Shown one piece after another: positions 8,747 to 16,754 of a DNA stretch of 52,447 nt. The number at the start of each line of letters is the position of its first letter. Position 1 is the first letter of the stretch. The DNA is from an uncultured Lachnospiraceae bacterium (lineage in GTDB: Bacteria > Bacillota > Clostridia > Lachnospirales > Lachnospiraceae). The position numbers and the translations under genes are program-made. The notes under the pieces are model-generated. The model saw only the letters and a program-made list of their open reading frames with translations. It was not told the origin of the DNA and searched no databases. The stretch lies in NCBI GenBank assembly GCA_947566705.1, contig CANOLA010000009.1, forward strand, positions 1 to 52,447. Direction: 5' to 3'.

Positions 8747-10195
8747 TTATTTCATCTCTCTTAAAAATTCTGTAAGAAAGTCCCATATTCTTCCGGTAGA
8801 AGAAATGCTTAAACGTTCCTTCGGGGTATGAATGTCATAATTTGCCGGACCGAAGGAAACACAGTCCAGGTCTTCTATTTTTTCTGAAATAAGTCCGCAT
8901 TCCAGTCCTGCATGAATGGTTTCAAATACAGGCTTTTTATGGAAAAGCTTTTCATAAACCTTTTCTACTGTCGGACGGAGTGCAGAATCCTGTTTATATT
9001 CCCATGCCGGATAATCCCCGGTTGCTTCTGCCGTACCGCCAAGCATTTCGACAATTGCTGCTACTTTGTCATAAACCTCGGCTTTTCTAGTGCTGACACT
9101 GCTGCGGACAGAGGTTACGGTGGTAAGTGCATCTTCGGTTAATTTCATAATTCCAAGATTTAAGGAGGTTTCCACCTGTCCGTTCATCTGCTGGCTCATA
9201 TGCAGAATACCGTTTGGAACAGTACGCAGATAATAAATTACTCTGTTGACAGAGGAAAAGTCTAGAGCATCACCTTCTGTGCTGCCGTCTGGCGTGCAGG
9301 AAACTGTTACTCCTGAATCTGAAGAAACCAGTTCTTTTTTTAATATGGTATCCATCTGTTTTACGATTTCATATACAGCTTCTTTTTTGTCATCCGAAAG
9401 CAGAATTTCTGCCGTGCACTCCCGCGGAATGGCATTGTCTTTCATTCCGCCCTCCAGGGAAAGGATTCCAAACGGTGTTTCATTGAAAATGCATTTTAGT
9501 ACGCGTCCCATTATGATATCGGCATTTCCGTGCTCTTTATCAATTTCCACACCGGAATGTCCGCCGGAAAGTCCGTTTACCGTAATCGTAAATTTTGTGC
9601 CGCTCTGCCTTGTTCTTGTAACAGGAATACAGGTATGAACAGACATGCCGCCTGCACAGCCACAGATAAAAATCCCTTCCTCATCACTGTCAATATTTAA
9701 CATCATGCGGCCTTTTAACATGGACAGGTCAATTTCAGCAGCTCCTAGCATTCCGATTTCCTCGTCTACCGTCACAATTACCTCAAGCCTTGGATGGGGG
9801 ATATCCGAAGCTTCAAGAAGTGCCAGGGCATAGGCAACTGCAATCCCGTCATCACCGCCTAAGGTGGTACCCCTTGCCTTTAAAAAGTCTCCGTCTATAT
9901 ACAAATCCAGTCCGTCTTTTGTAAAATCAATGGTACAGCCGTTTTCTTTTTCACAGACCATATCCATATGTCCCTGAATAATGACCGGCGCAGCATTTTC
10001 GTAACCGGATGAAGCTTCCTTTATGATAATTACGTTGTTCATTTCATCCTGTATGCTAAAAAGTTCATGGTCATTTGCAAACTGAACCAGATAATCACTG
10101 ATCTCTTTTGTATTTCTTGAACCGTGCGGTATTTTTGCAAGTTCTCCAAAATAGTAAAAAACACGTTCAGGATAAATATTTTCAAATGTCATCAT
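8747..10195 (-). CDS. pepD: Aminoacyl-histidine dipeptidase (PepD-like, M20 family)
   Basis: A 482-residue cytosolic metallopeptidase that splits Xaa-His and related dipeptides. M20 metal ligands are visible: GHMDMVCEK (H76, D78), the GGDDGIAVAY aspartate at about D116, and the catalytic DEEIGMLGA glutamates at about 145-146. A lid domain lies in the middle (GLSGGHSGVEI). Two start codons lie in tandem (ATGATG, 10190-10195); AGGAGG is 5 bases before the first and 8 before the second, so either may be used. It is the first gene of the minus-strand run and is divergent from the YlbJ-like gene, with only 30 bases between them. A TATAAT (10218-10223) lies there but has no good -35 box. Confidence 0.92.
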   Translation of the reverse strand: MMTFENIYPERVFYYFGELAKIPHGSRNTKEISDYLVQFANDHELFSIQDEMNNVIIIKEASSGYENAAPVIIQGHMDMVCEKENGCTIDFTKDGLDLYIDGDFLKARGTTLGGDDGIAVAYALALLEASDIPHPRLEVIVTVDEEIGMLGAAEIDLSMLKGRMMLNIDSDEEGIFICGCAGGMSVHTCIPVTRTRQSGTKFTITVNGLSGGHSGVEIDKEHGNADIIMGRVLKCIFNETPFGILSLEGGMKDNAIPRECTAEILLSDDKKEAVYEIVKQMDTILKKELVSSDSGVTVSCTPDGSTEGDALDFSSVNRVIYYLRTVPNGILHMSQQMNGQVETSLNLGIMKLTEDALTTVTSVRSSVSTRKAEVYDKVAAIVEMLGGTAEATGDYPAWEYKQDSALRPTVEKVYEKLFHKKPVFETIHAGLECGLISEKIEDLDCVSFGPANYDIHTPKERLSISSTGRIWDFLTEFLREMK

Positions 10196-10225
10196 AGTGT
10201 CCTCCTTGTTTACATAAATTATATT

Positions 10226-11131
10226 ATGAAAAGATTTGGATTTATTATTGTTATTCTGATTATGATTTTTTATTTTATCTTTGCACCCACGCAGGCGCTT
10301 TTTGCATCCAGGCGCGGACTGTCTCTATGGTTTGAACAGCTTCTGCCAACGCTTCTTCCCTTTTCCATTATTTCGTATATTGTACTTGCATCCGGTTTAT
10401 TTTCCTTTCATGGAAACGGGAATAAACGCAGGATAAGCAACTGGGAATGGTATGTGATTTTGTGCGGATTTCTTTTTGGATTTCCAATCGGAAGCAAGCT
10501 GACTGCCGATTTGTACCGCGATGGGAAAATCTCGAAGAAAAATGCATCTGTTCTCTGCTGTTTTACGAATAATCTGAGTCCGGTATTTGTAACAAGTGCC
10601 ATGGCTGCCATGCTGAACCTGAAAGTACATCCGGTTCTGTATCTGGTGCTTTATGGAATTCCGTTCTGTTTTGGAATTGCCAGCCTTGTATTTTCCGGTG
10701 AACAGGCACCGGTACAAAAAAATGCCGCACCAAGATTTCACCTGAATATGCAAATCATTGATGCCGGCATCATTAACGGATTTGAAACACTAATCAAAAT
10801 ATGTGGTTATATTATGATGTTTTCCATTCTGTCTGAGTTAATAAAAACTCTTCCAGTCCATAATCCCCTGGTGAGCCTGCTTCTTGTTGGCTGTACCGAG
10901 GTAACAAACGGCATTTCATGCCTTGCAGCATATTCCTGTAGTGACGCAGTAAAATATCTGCTGGCAGTTCTTTTTCTTTCGTGGAATGGAATCAGCGGTC
11001 TGTTTCAGACAGCATCTGTTCTTGGCATGACCGACTTATCTGTCAGACAGTATCTGAAGAACAAACTGGTGCTGTCAGTCATCCAGTCCGGTGTGACAGG
11101 AATTTTATTCTTCGGAAACTTTTTCATCTGA
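10226..11131 (+). CDS. YlbJ-like sporulation integral membrane protein
   Basis: A 301-residue polytopic membrane protein of the YlbJ/nucleoside-recognition (Gate) type. The start chosen is the ATG at 10226 (MKRFGFIIVILIMIFYFIF), which opens a clear membrane helix. The longer reading frame upstream lies in the pepD coding region and is unlikely. Typical stretches are FGFPIGSKLTADLYRDGKISKKNA and CCFTNNLSPVFVTSAM, which occur in YlbJ of spore formers. YlbJ is needed for sporulation in Bacillus; its transported substrate is unknown. No good ribosome site precedes the ATG. The 3' end overlaps the convergent coiled-coil gene by 27 bases. Confidence 0.8.
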   Translation: MKRFGFIIVILIMIFYFIFAPTQALFASRRGLSLWFEQLLPTLLPFSIISYIVLASGLFSFHGNGNKRRISNWEWYVILCGFLFGFPIGSKLTADLYRDGKISKKNASVLCCFTNNLSPVFVTSAMAAMLNLKVHPVLYLVLYGIPFCFGIASLVFSGEQAPVQKNAAPRFHLNMQIIDAGIINGFETLIKICGYIMMFSILSELIKTLPVHNPLVSLLLVGCTEVTNGISCLAAYSCSDAVKYLLAVLFLSWNGISGLFQTASVLGMTDLSVRQYLKNKLVLSVIQSGVTGILFFGNFFI

Positions 11132-11782
11132 AGCCGGAATATCTGTAATATCCGGTCCCTGTGTTTTCTTCTCCTGCTGCTTTTTGTCTTCATTTTTTTC
11201 TACCGGACGGACAATTTCTTTTGGTTTTTCTGCCTCCGGTGCATGCTGCGGGAATAATTCTGCACGGTTTCGGATGACAACATCCGAGCATTGCTGCAGG
11301 GAAGTCATCAGGCTGGTGTAATGTGTTTTGGAAGCTGTAAGCGCACCGGAAAGAATTTCCTCGATTGCATGAAGCTGCTGGTCTGCATATTCCATAATAT
11401 TCATCCGCAGACTGTTCGCTTCATTGGTTGCATCGTCCAAAATTTCCTGTGCCTGCCTGGTTGCAAGCATGACGACTTCATTTGCCTGGGCATACGCCTG
11501 CTGCATAATCTGGTGTTCACTTACCAGTTCGGTTGTCTGAATCTGTGCCTGCGCAATAATCTGGTCGGCTTTTGCCTGCGCATCCGCAAGAATCGCCTCT
11601 TTATTGCTGATGATTTTCTGATAACGTTTAATTTCCTCTGGAGTTTTTGCGCGAAGCTCTGCAATCAGTTCTTCAAGCTCTTCTTTATTGACAATAATAC
11701 GGGTACTGGACAGTGCCTGGAATTTACAGCCGTCGATATACTCTTCTATTTCATCAATAATTTGTTCCATTTTACTGCTCAT
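11105..11782 (-). CDS. Coiled-coil protein, DivIVA/ATP-synthase-b-like
   Basis: A 225-residue soluble protein dominated by heptad-like helix from about residue 35 to 155 (EELEELIAELRAK, ILADAQAKADQIIAQAQIQ, ATRQAQEILDDATNEANSL). Such composition often makes annotation pipelines call it an ATPase or ATP synthase subunit b-like, but no membrane anchor or nucleotide site is present. The C-terminal 40 residues are charged and probably disordered. It lies 32 bases behind coaD at the end of the yicC-to-coaD operon. Its last 27 bases overlap the convergent YlbJ-like gene. A DivIVA-like structural role is possible; no firm function. Confidence 0.7.
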   Translation of the reverse strand: MSSKMEQIIDEIEEYIDGCKFQALSSTRIIVNKEELEELIAELRAKTPEEIKRYQKIISNKEAILADAQAKADQIIAQAQIQTTELVSEHQIMQQAYAQANEVVMLATRQAQEILDDATNEANSLRMNIMEYADQQLHAIEEILSGALTASKTHYTSLMTSLQQCSDVVIRNRAELFPQHAPEAEKPKEIVRPVEKNEDKKQQEKKTQGPDITDIPASDEKVSEE

Positions 11783-11814
11783 ATCTGAAAATCTCCTTAT
11801 TATTATTTGATATA

Positions 11815-12294
11815 TTACTGATACTTTTTATAAATTCGGTCAATAAAGCATTCCGGAACAAAGTTGGCAATATTACCGCCATAAGAAGCAAATTCTTTTA
11901 CAATGGTCGAACTAAGATAAGAATATTTCGGATCCGTTGTTAAGAAGATGGTTTCTATTTTTGAATCCTGCACATGGTTAGCCTGTGCAATCTGCAGTTC
12001 ATATTCAAAATCCGTAACGGCACGCAGGCCGCGGACAATCAGTGTTGCTCCTATTTCATTCATAAACTCAACTAAAAGACCGTCAAATGAAGCCACCGTA
12101 ACATTTGGCATATCCTCCGTCATCTCTTTAATCATACTAACACGTTCCTCTAAGGAAAACAACGGATTTTTTGCCCGGTTGTTTAAAACCCCGATGACGA
12201 GTTCATCAACAATACCGGAAGCACGCGTTATAATATCCATATGTCCAAACGTTACCGGATCAAAACTGCCCGGATAAATTGCCTTTTTTGTCAT
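11815..12294 (-). CDS. coaD: Pantetheine-phosphate adenylyltransferase CoaD
   Basis: CoaD makes dephospho-CoA from 4'-phosphopantetheine and ATP, the fourth step of coenzyme A synthesis. The 159-residue protein has the nucleotidyltransferase motif [14 protein letters not shown] (TxGH-type) at 9-22 and the second motif [15 protein letters not shown] near residue 125. Length is normal. The ATG shares one base with the rsmD stop codon (TAATG), so the two are translationally coupled. Confidence 0.97.
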   Translation of the reverse strand: MTKKAIYPGSFDPVTFGHMDIITRASGIVDELVIGVLNNRAKNPLFSLEERVSMIKEMTEDMPNVTVASFDGLLVEFMNEIGATLIVRGLRAVTDFEYELQIAQANHVQDSKIETIFLTTDPKYSYLSSTIVKEFASYGGNIANFVPECFIDRIYKKYQ

Positions 12295-12848
12295 TACCTT
12301 TTCCTCTGTATAAAAATATGCATACTGTTTTTGTATTTTTTTACTTTTGTAATCATAAAACCCAGATCATCCAGATAAGTAAAACCGGTATCTGCTGATG
12401 CTTCCACAATTATCTTTGCATCCGGCTTTACCATGTCTGAATGTGATAAAAATTCAAGCACATCTTTTTCCAGATCCTGCCGGTACGGAGGATCCATAAA
12501 GATAATATCGAAGCAGTACCTGCCCTCCAGGCTGCGCAATCCGCCAAGAACGTCTGCCGTCAGCAGTTTTGATTTTTCTGTGAATTTTGTAAAAGTAATA
12601 TTTTCTTCGATACACTTCGCCGCTTTGCGGTTATTTTCAATAAATACAGCATAATCTGCACCGCGGCTTAATGCTTCAAGCCCAATCTGCCCGCTGCCCG
12701 CAAACAAATCCAGGAAATAACTTCCCGGTATATCTGCCTGCAGTATGTTAAACAGTGTTTCTTTAATTTTATCCGTGGTAGGCCGTGTGTTCATTCCTTC
12801 AATTGTTTTTAAGGGAAGGCTTCGTGCTGTCCCTGCTATAATCCGCAT
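12294..12848 (-). CDS. rsmD: 16S rRNA (guanine966-N2)-methyltransferase RsmD
   Basis: RsmD methylates G966 of 16S rRNA using S-adenosylmethionine. The 184-residue protein starts [15 protein letters not shown]; the start at 12846-12848 is preceded by AGGGGGGAA. A frame nine codons longer is open but lacks a ribosome site. Visible motifs are [19 protein letters not shown] (SAM binding, about 46-64) and the amino-methyltransferase motif DPPY (119-122). The [14 protein letters not shown] stretch is typical of the family. It overlaps coaD by one base. Confidence 0.95.
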   Translation of the reverse strand: MRIIAGTARSLPLKTIEGMNTRPTTDKIKETLFNILQADIPGSYFLDLFAGSGQIGLEALSRGADYAVFIENNRKAAKCIEENITFTKFTEKSKLLTADVLGGLRSLEGRYCFDIIFMDPPYRQDLEKDVLEFLSHSDMVKPDAKIIVEASADTGFTYLDDLGFMITKVKKYKNSMHIFIQRKR

Positions 12849-12885
12849 AAAAATTCCCCCCTTTCTGAGGAACATAAACTGCCTG

Positions 12886-13428
12886 TTATTTCTGGTCTTT
12901 TAATACGTCCTTGTTTTTTACGATATAATCCACAAGTGAAATTACAGTCAGTGCCAGTGACAGGTAAATAAATACGGTTCCAAGTACAGAAAATACCGGA
13001 CCGGGAATATTTAAAACGAGGATTACCACAGTTACCATCTGGGACGCGGTCTTGAATTTGCCCCAGTAACCTGCTGCAATAACAACGCCGTTATCTGCAG
13101 CGACCAGCCTGAAGCCGCTGATAATAAATTCCCTTGCAATGATAATAATAACAATCCACGCCGGAATGCGGGAAAGTTCCACCAGACAGATCAGTGCGGA
13201 ACAGACCAGTAGTTTGTCCGCAAGCGGATCCATAAACTTTCCGAAATTCGTAACCAGGTTATGTTTTCTTGCAATTTTGCCATCCAAAAAGTCCGTAATG
13301 CTGGCAATAATAAAGACTGCAGCAGCAAGGTAACTGCCATATTCATCAAAATAAGGCGCAAGCAGAAAGAACACGAAAAACGGTATTAAAATCACACGGA
13401 AAATTGTCAGTTTATTTGGTAAATTCAT
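12886..13428 (-). CDS. pgsA: CDP-diacylglycerol--glycerol-3-phosphate 3-phosphatidyltransferase PgsA
   Basis: PgsA makes phosphatidylglycerophosphate, the precursor of phosphatidylglycerol and cardiolipin. It is a 180-residue integral membrane protein. The CDP-alcohol phosphatidyltransferase motif is complete: D46, D49, G50, A53, R54, G63, D67 and D71 within TDFLDGKIARKHNL and NFGKFMDPLADKLL. Four or more hydrophobic segments surround it. TAAGGAGAAATCTT precedes the ATG. It is 11 bases behind rimO, a common arrangement in Firmicutes. Confidence 0.96.
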   Translation of the reverse strand: MNLPNKLTIFRVILIPFFVFFLLAPYFDEYGSYLAAAVFIIASITDFLDGKIARKHNLVTNFGKFMDPLADKLLVCSALICLVELSRIPAWIVIIIIAREFIISGFRLVAADNGVVIAAGYWGKFKTASQMVTVVILVLNIPGPVFSVLGTVFIYLSLALTVISLVDYIVKNKDVLKDQK

Positions 13429-13439
13429 AAGATTTCTCC

Positions 13440-14762
13440 TTAAATTATTTCACCAGTCAGATCATATTCGCAGGCGCCAGTGACTTTTACTTTCACGATA
13501 TCACCCGTCATCAGTTCTTCATCAGTGCTGATAAAAATATAGCCGTCAACATTCGGTGCATCCCGGTAGGTTCTTCCGATATAGGCATTTTCATCGCATA
13601 CCCTGCCCTCTACTAGTACATAAAGTTCTGTATCCTTCATGGATAAATTTTTGTCATAGATAACTTCTTCTTCAAGTTCCATCACATCTGCCTGCCAGTC
13701 TGCCATGACAGATTCATCAATCTGGTCCGGCATTTCGGCAGCTTTTGTCCCCTCTTCGGCAGAGTATGTAAAAGCACCGAGACGGTCAAACTCCATGTCG
13801 TTTACAAACTGCATCAGTTCCTCATGCTGTTCATTAGTCTCTCCCGGAAATCCGCAGATTAATGTCGTCCGTAATGTAATATCCGGAATCTGCTCACGTA
13901 AATACAGGATACGTTTTACCAGTTCGTCCTTTGTTGTTTTACGGCCCATGCGTTTTAAAATGTCATCGCTGCAGTGCTGGATGGGCATGTCGAGATAATG
14001 GCATACTTTTTCATTTCTTTTCATGGAAGCAACCAGCTCCGGATAAATTTCCTCCGGATAGCAGTAGAGAATACGAATCCAGAAAAGTCCGGAAATTTCA
14101 TTCAGACGGTCTAAAAGCAGATGCAGGCTCTTGGTCCCATATAAATCCACACCGTAAAGGGTGGTCTCCTGGGCAACCAGAACCAGCTCTTTTACGCCTG
14201 AGGAAACCAGTTCCCTTGCGGATGCCAGAAGCTCTTCCATGGGAATACTGCGGTATTTACCCCTGACAGAGGGAATGACGCAGTACGTACAGTTTTTGTT
14301 GCAGCCTTCTGCAATTTTTAAGTATGCATAGTGCCCACCGGTAGTAACTGTTCGTTTTGCAGGTCTTTCAGGCATTCCTGACAGGGAACGGAGACTCTGG
14401 TAAAAGCGGTTCTGTAAAGTTTCCTGTACAGCCTCCCATATGCTGTCCCAGGAACTGGTGCCAAGGATGGCATCCACTTCCGGAATCTCTTTTTTGATTT
14501 CTTCCGGATAACGCTGCGCCAGACAGCCGGTAACAATTAACGACTGCAGGCAGCCGGTCTTTTTCAGTTCCGCCATTTCAAGAATTGTATTAATACTCTC
14601 CTCCTTGGCGTCCCCGATAAAACAGCAGCTGTTTATCACAATTACAGAAGCTTCTGTTTCATCATCTGTCAGCTCCACCCCGTGTTCTGCAAGAATCCCA
14701 AGCATGTACTCACTGTCAACAAGGTTTTTATCACAGCCAAGCGAAATAAATAATAATTTCAT
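13440..14762 (-). CDS. rimO: Ribosomal protein S12 methylthiotransferase RimO
   Basis: RimO adds a methylthio group to an aspartate of ribosomal protein S12. The start chosen is the ATG at 14760-14762 (MKLLFISLGCDKNLVDSEYM), with GAGAGGATTT before it; a GTG four codons upstream is less likely. The 440-residue protein has the UPF0004 domain cysteines (C10, C46 or C47, C80), the radical SAM triad C154, C158 and C161 in EGCNKNCTYCVIPSVRG, and a C-terminal TRAM domain. Its paralogue MiaB is encoded at 49402-50859; the opening SLGCDKN distinguishes RimO from MiaB. Confidence 0.95.
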   Translation of the reverse strand: MKLLFISLGCDKNLVDSEYMLGILAEHGVELTDDETEASVIVINSCCFIGDAKEESINTILEMAELKKTGCLQSLIVTGCLAQRYPEEIKKEIPEVDAILGTSSWDSIWEAVQETLQNRFYQSLRSLSGMPERPAKRTVTTGGHYAYLKIAEGCNKNCTYCVIPSVRGKYRSIPMEELLASARELVSSGVKELVLVAQETTLYGVDLYGTKSLHLLLDRLNEISGLFWIRILYCYPEEIYPELVASMKRNEKVCHYLDMPIQHCSDDILKRMGRKTTKDELVKRILYLREQIPDITLRTTLICGFPGETNEQHEELMQFVNDMEFDRLGAFTYSAEEGTKAAEMPDQIDESVMADWQADVMELEEEVIYDKNLSMKDTELYVLVEGRVCDENAYIGRTYRDAPNVDGYIFISTDEELMTGDIVKVKVTGACEYDLTGEII

Positions 14763-14813
14763 AAATCCTCTCACTTGAAAAGAGAATGACAGCCTGCCAC
14801 TCCCCCTTATTTG

Positions 14814-15059
14814 TTAGATATTCTCTTCCTCTTCCGGTACGATTTTAACATCACCGCGGTATAATTCCTCAACAGCAATTGAAAGCGGTTTGTTGCATTT
14901 TGGTCTTGGTACCAGAGGCTCTGCACCCGCAATAATCTGCTTGGCGCGTTTGGAGGTTGCGAGCACAATGGAATAACGGCTGTTTACTACCGGTTCTTCG
15001 CCGATTTCAGCCTCGTCATTAACTACTTTCATAAGTTCTACATAAGATGGATGTATCAT
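14814..15059 (-). CDS. rpoZ: RNA polymerase omega subunit RpoZ
   Basis: RpoZ is the small omega subunit that helps RNA polymerase assemble by holding the beta-prime chain. The 81-residue protein contains NSRYSIVLATSKRAKQII and the tail KPLSIAVEELYRGDVKIV, both typical. Its start overlaps the gmk stop by four bases (ATGA), the common gmk-rpoZ arrangement. Confidence 0.95.
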   Translation of the reverse strand: MIHPSYVELMKVVNDEAEIGEEPVVNSRYSIVLATSKRAKQIIAGAEPLVPRPKCNKPLSIAVEELYRGDVKIVPEEEENI

Positions 15060-15724
15060 AATTGTTCTCCTTTCAAAAAGCTTTTCAGCTCTTTTCTGAT
15101 TTGATTGATAAAATCTGTATTGGAAGATACCCGGTTTGGCAGGAAGTCTTCGGTGTTTCCCAGACGTTCACCGTTTATTAACCTGTGAATCAGGTCTGCG
15201 CCCTGTTCCACGGTATCATTTACCACTAAATAATCATAACTTTCTATGCCGGCGGATTCTTCGGCGGCACGGGACAGCCTTGCAGAAATGACATCCGACG
15301 TTTCGGTGCCGCGTCCGATCAGACGGTCATACAGCTCCTTCGCACTCGGTGCAGTCACAAACATGAGTACCGCATCCGGAAATTTTTCTTTGATTTTAAG
15401 CGCGCCCTGAATTTCAATTTCAAGGATGACATTTTTTCCAAGTGCAAGCTGTTCTTCCACGTATGCTTTCGGTGTTCCGTAATAATGGCTGACATACTGG
15501 GCATACTCAATCAGCTCATTATCTGCAATCATGGATTCAAACTTTTCTGTGCTGACAAAAAAGTATGCAACCCCGTCCTCTTCTCCAGGTCTTGGAGCCC
15601 TTGTTGTCGCTGAAACAGACAGGGCATAATCATCCTTATGCTGTTTTAAAAGTTCTTTCATGAGGGTGCCTTTTCCGGCTCCGGAAAATCCGGAAACAAC
15701 CACCAGTTTTCCTCTGTTTTCCAT
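15056..15724 (-). CDS. gmk: Guanylate kinase Gmk
   Basis: Gmk phosphorylates GMP to GDP with ATP. The 222-residue protein has the P-loop GFSGAGKGT (residues 12-20), followed by TTRAPRPGEEDGVAYFFVS and ILEIEIQGALKIKEKFP, all typical of the family. It lies 14 bases behind yicC and overlaps rpoZ by four bases. In Bacillus remA often sits between yicC and gmk; here there is no room for it. Confidence 0.97.
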   Translation of the reverse strand: MENRGKLVVVSGFSGAGKGTLMKELLKQHKDDYALSVSATTRAPRPGEEDGVAYFFVSTEKFESMIADNELIEYAQYVSHYYGTPKAYVEEQLALGKNVILEIEIQGALKIKEKFPDAVLMFVTAPSAKELYDRLIGRGTETSDVISARLSRAAEESAGIESYDYLVVNDTVEQGADLIHRLINGERLGNTEDFLPNRVSSNTDFINQIRKELKSFLKGEQL

Positions 15725-15738
15725 AGTTCATACGTCCC

Positions 15739-16617
15739 CTATTCAATATTCTGTATCTGCTCACGTATTTTTTCGATACCGGTCTTTAAACAGATGCCGG
15801 TATCAGAAACTTCTATATTATTGGCTTTTGACAGGATGGTATTTGCCTCGCGGTTCATCTCCTGCGCGATAAAATCCAGCTTCCGCCCGATGGAGCCTCC
15901 ATTTTGCAGTGTTTCCTTTGTGGATAAAATGTGGCTGCGCAGTCTTACGGTTTCCTCGTCAACACATATTTTGTCCGCATATATGGTAACCTCTGTTGCA
16001 ATCCGGCTGTCATCAAGCTGGCGGTCCCCAAGCAGTTCTTTTATTTTTTCTTCCAGACGCTGTCTGTAATCCTGCATAATCTGCGGAGAACGGCTTTCAA
16101 TGAAATCCACGCAGGCAAGCAGTTCGTCAAGCTTTGCCATAAGGTCTTTTTTCAGGTTTTCGCCTTCACTGACCCTGCCTGCCACAAGCCTTTCGCATGC
16201 CTGGCGGATGGTCTTTTCCAGTAAGCCCCAGAGTTCTTTTTCATCTGTCTCCTGCTCTTCCATAACAAAAACATCCGGATAACGCGACAGTGTACTTACC
16301 CTTATGTCATTTTCCAGATGAAACTCTTCTGCCATGGAATTCAGATAACCAAGGTACTCTTTGGCAAGGGCGCGGTTATAACGCAGGCTGTAGCTGTCAT
16401 CTGTATAATCTTCATACGTAATATAGACGTCCACTTTGCCGCGCTCTAAGTATTCTTTTAACAGATTTCTGATTGTACTTTCAAAGAAGTTCAGTTTTTT
16501 CGGCATCTTGATGCTTATGTCCAGATACCGGTGGTTTACGGATTTGAGTTCCACGGTGAATTTGCGTTTTTCATCTGCAAGTTCACAGCGGCCGAATCCA
16601 GTCATACTTTTAATCAT
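15739..16617 (-). CDS. YicC family endoribonuclease-like protein
   Basis: A 292-residue protein with the YicC/YloC N-terminal hallmark MIKSMTGFGRCE and the C-terminal DUF1732 stretch GGSIGRKLDFIAQEMNREANTILSKA. YicC has been described as an endoribonuclease or RNA-decay factor in E. coli; its role in Clostridia is less clear. It is first in the yicC-gmk-rpoZ-rimO-pgsA-rsmD-coaD operon, behind a near-consensus promoter. Confidence 0.92.
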   Translation of the reverse strand: MIKSMTGFGRCELADEKRKFTVELKSVNHRYLDISIKMPKKLNFFESTIRNLLKEYLERGKVDVYITYEDYTDDSYSLRYNRALAKEYLGYLNSMAEEFHLENDIRVSTLSRYPDVFVMEEQETDEKELWGLLEKTIRQACERLVAGRVSEGENLKKDLMAKLDELLACVDFIESRSPQIMQDYRQRLEEKIKELLGDRQLDDSRIATEVTIYADKICVDEETVRLRSHILSTKETLQNGGSIGRKLDFIAQEMNREANTILSKANNIEVSDTGICLKTGIEKIREQIQNIE

Positions 16618-16656
16618 TCTGATTTTCTCTCCATTATCCTGAAGGATATACAGTCC

Positions 16657-16685
16657 ATTATAATGCTTACAGGCAAATTCGTCAA
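16657..16685 (-). promoter_or_regulatory. Sigma-A promoter for the yicC operon
   Basis: On the minus strand TTGACG (16680-16685), a 17-base spacer and TATAAT (16657-16662) lie 40 bases upstream of the yicC ATG. It is back to back with the rqcH promoter. Confidence 0.83.
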
Positions 16686-16692
16686 ATATTCA

Positions 16693-16722
16693 TTGGCTTT
16701 TTTCTGGAATTTATACTATAAT
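16693..16722 (+). promoter_or_regulatory. Probable sigma-A promoter for rqcH
   Basis: TTGGCT (16693-16698), an 18-base spacer and TATAAT (16717-16722) precede rqcH by 32 bases. The -35 box is weaker than that of the divergent yicC promoter. Confidence 0.6.
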
Positions 16723-16754
16723 TTTATTCGATAAGTCAAGAAAGGAGCAAAATA

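Noticed and set aside
10218-10246. Promoter for pepD
   Set aside because: A TATAAT is present on the minus strand, but no acceptable -35 box lies 16-18 bases upstream.
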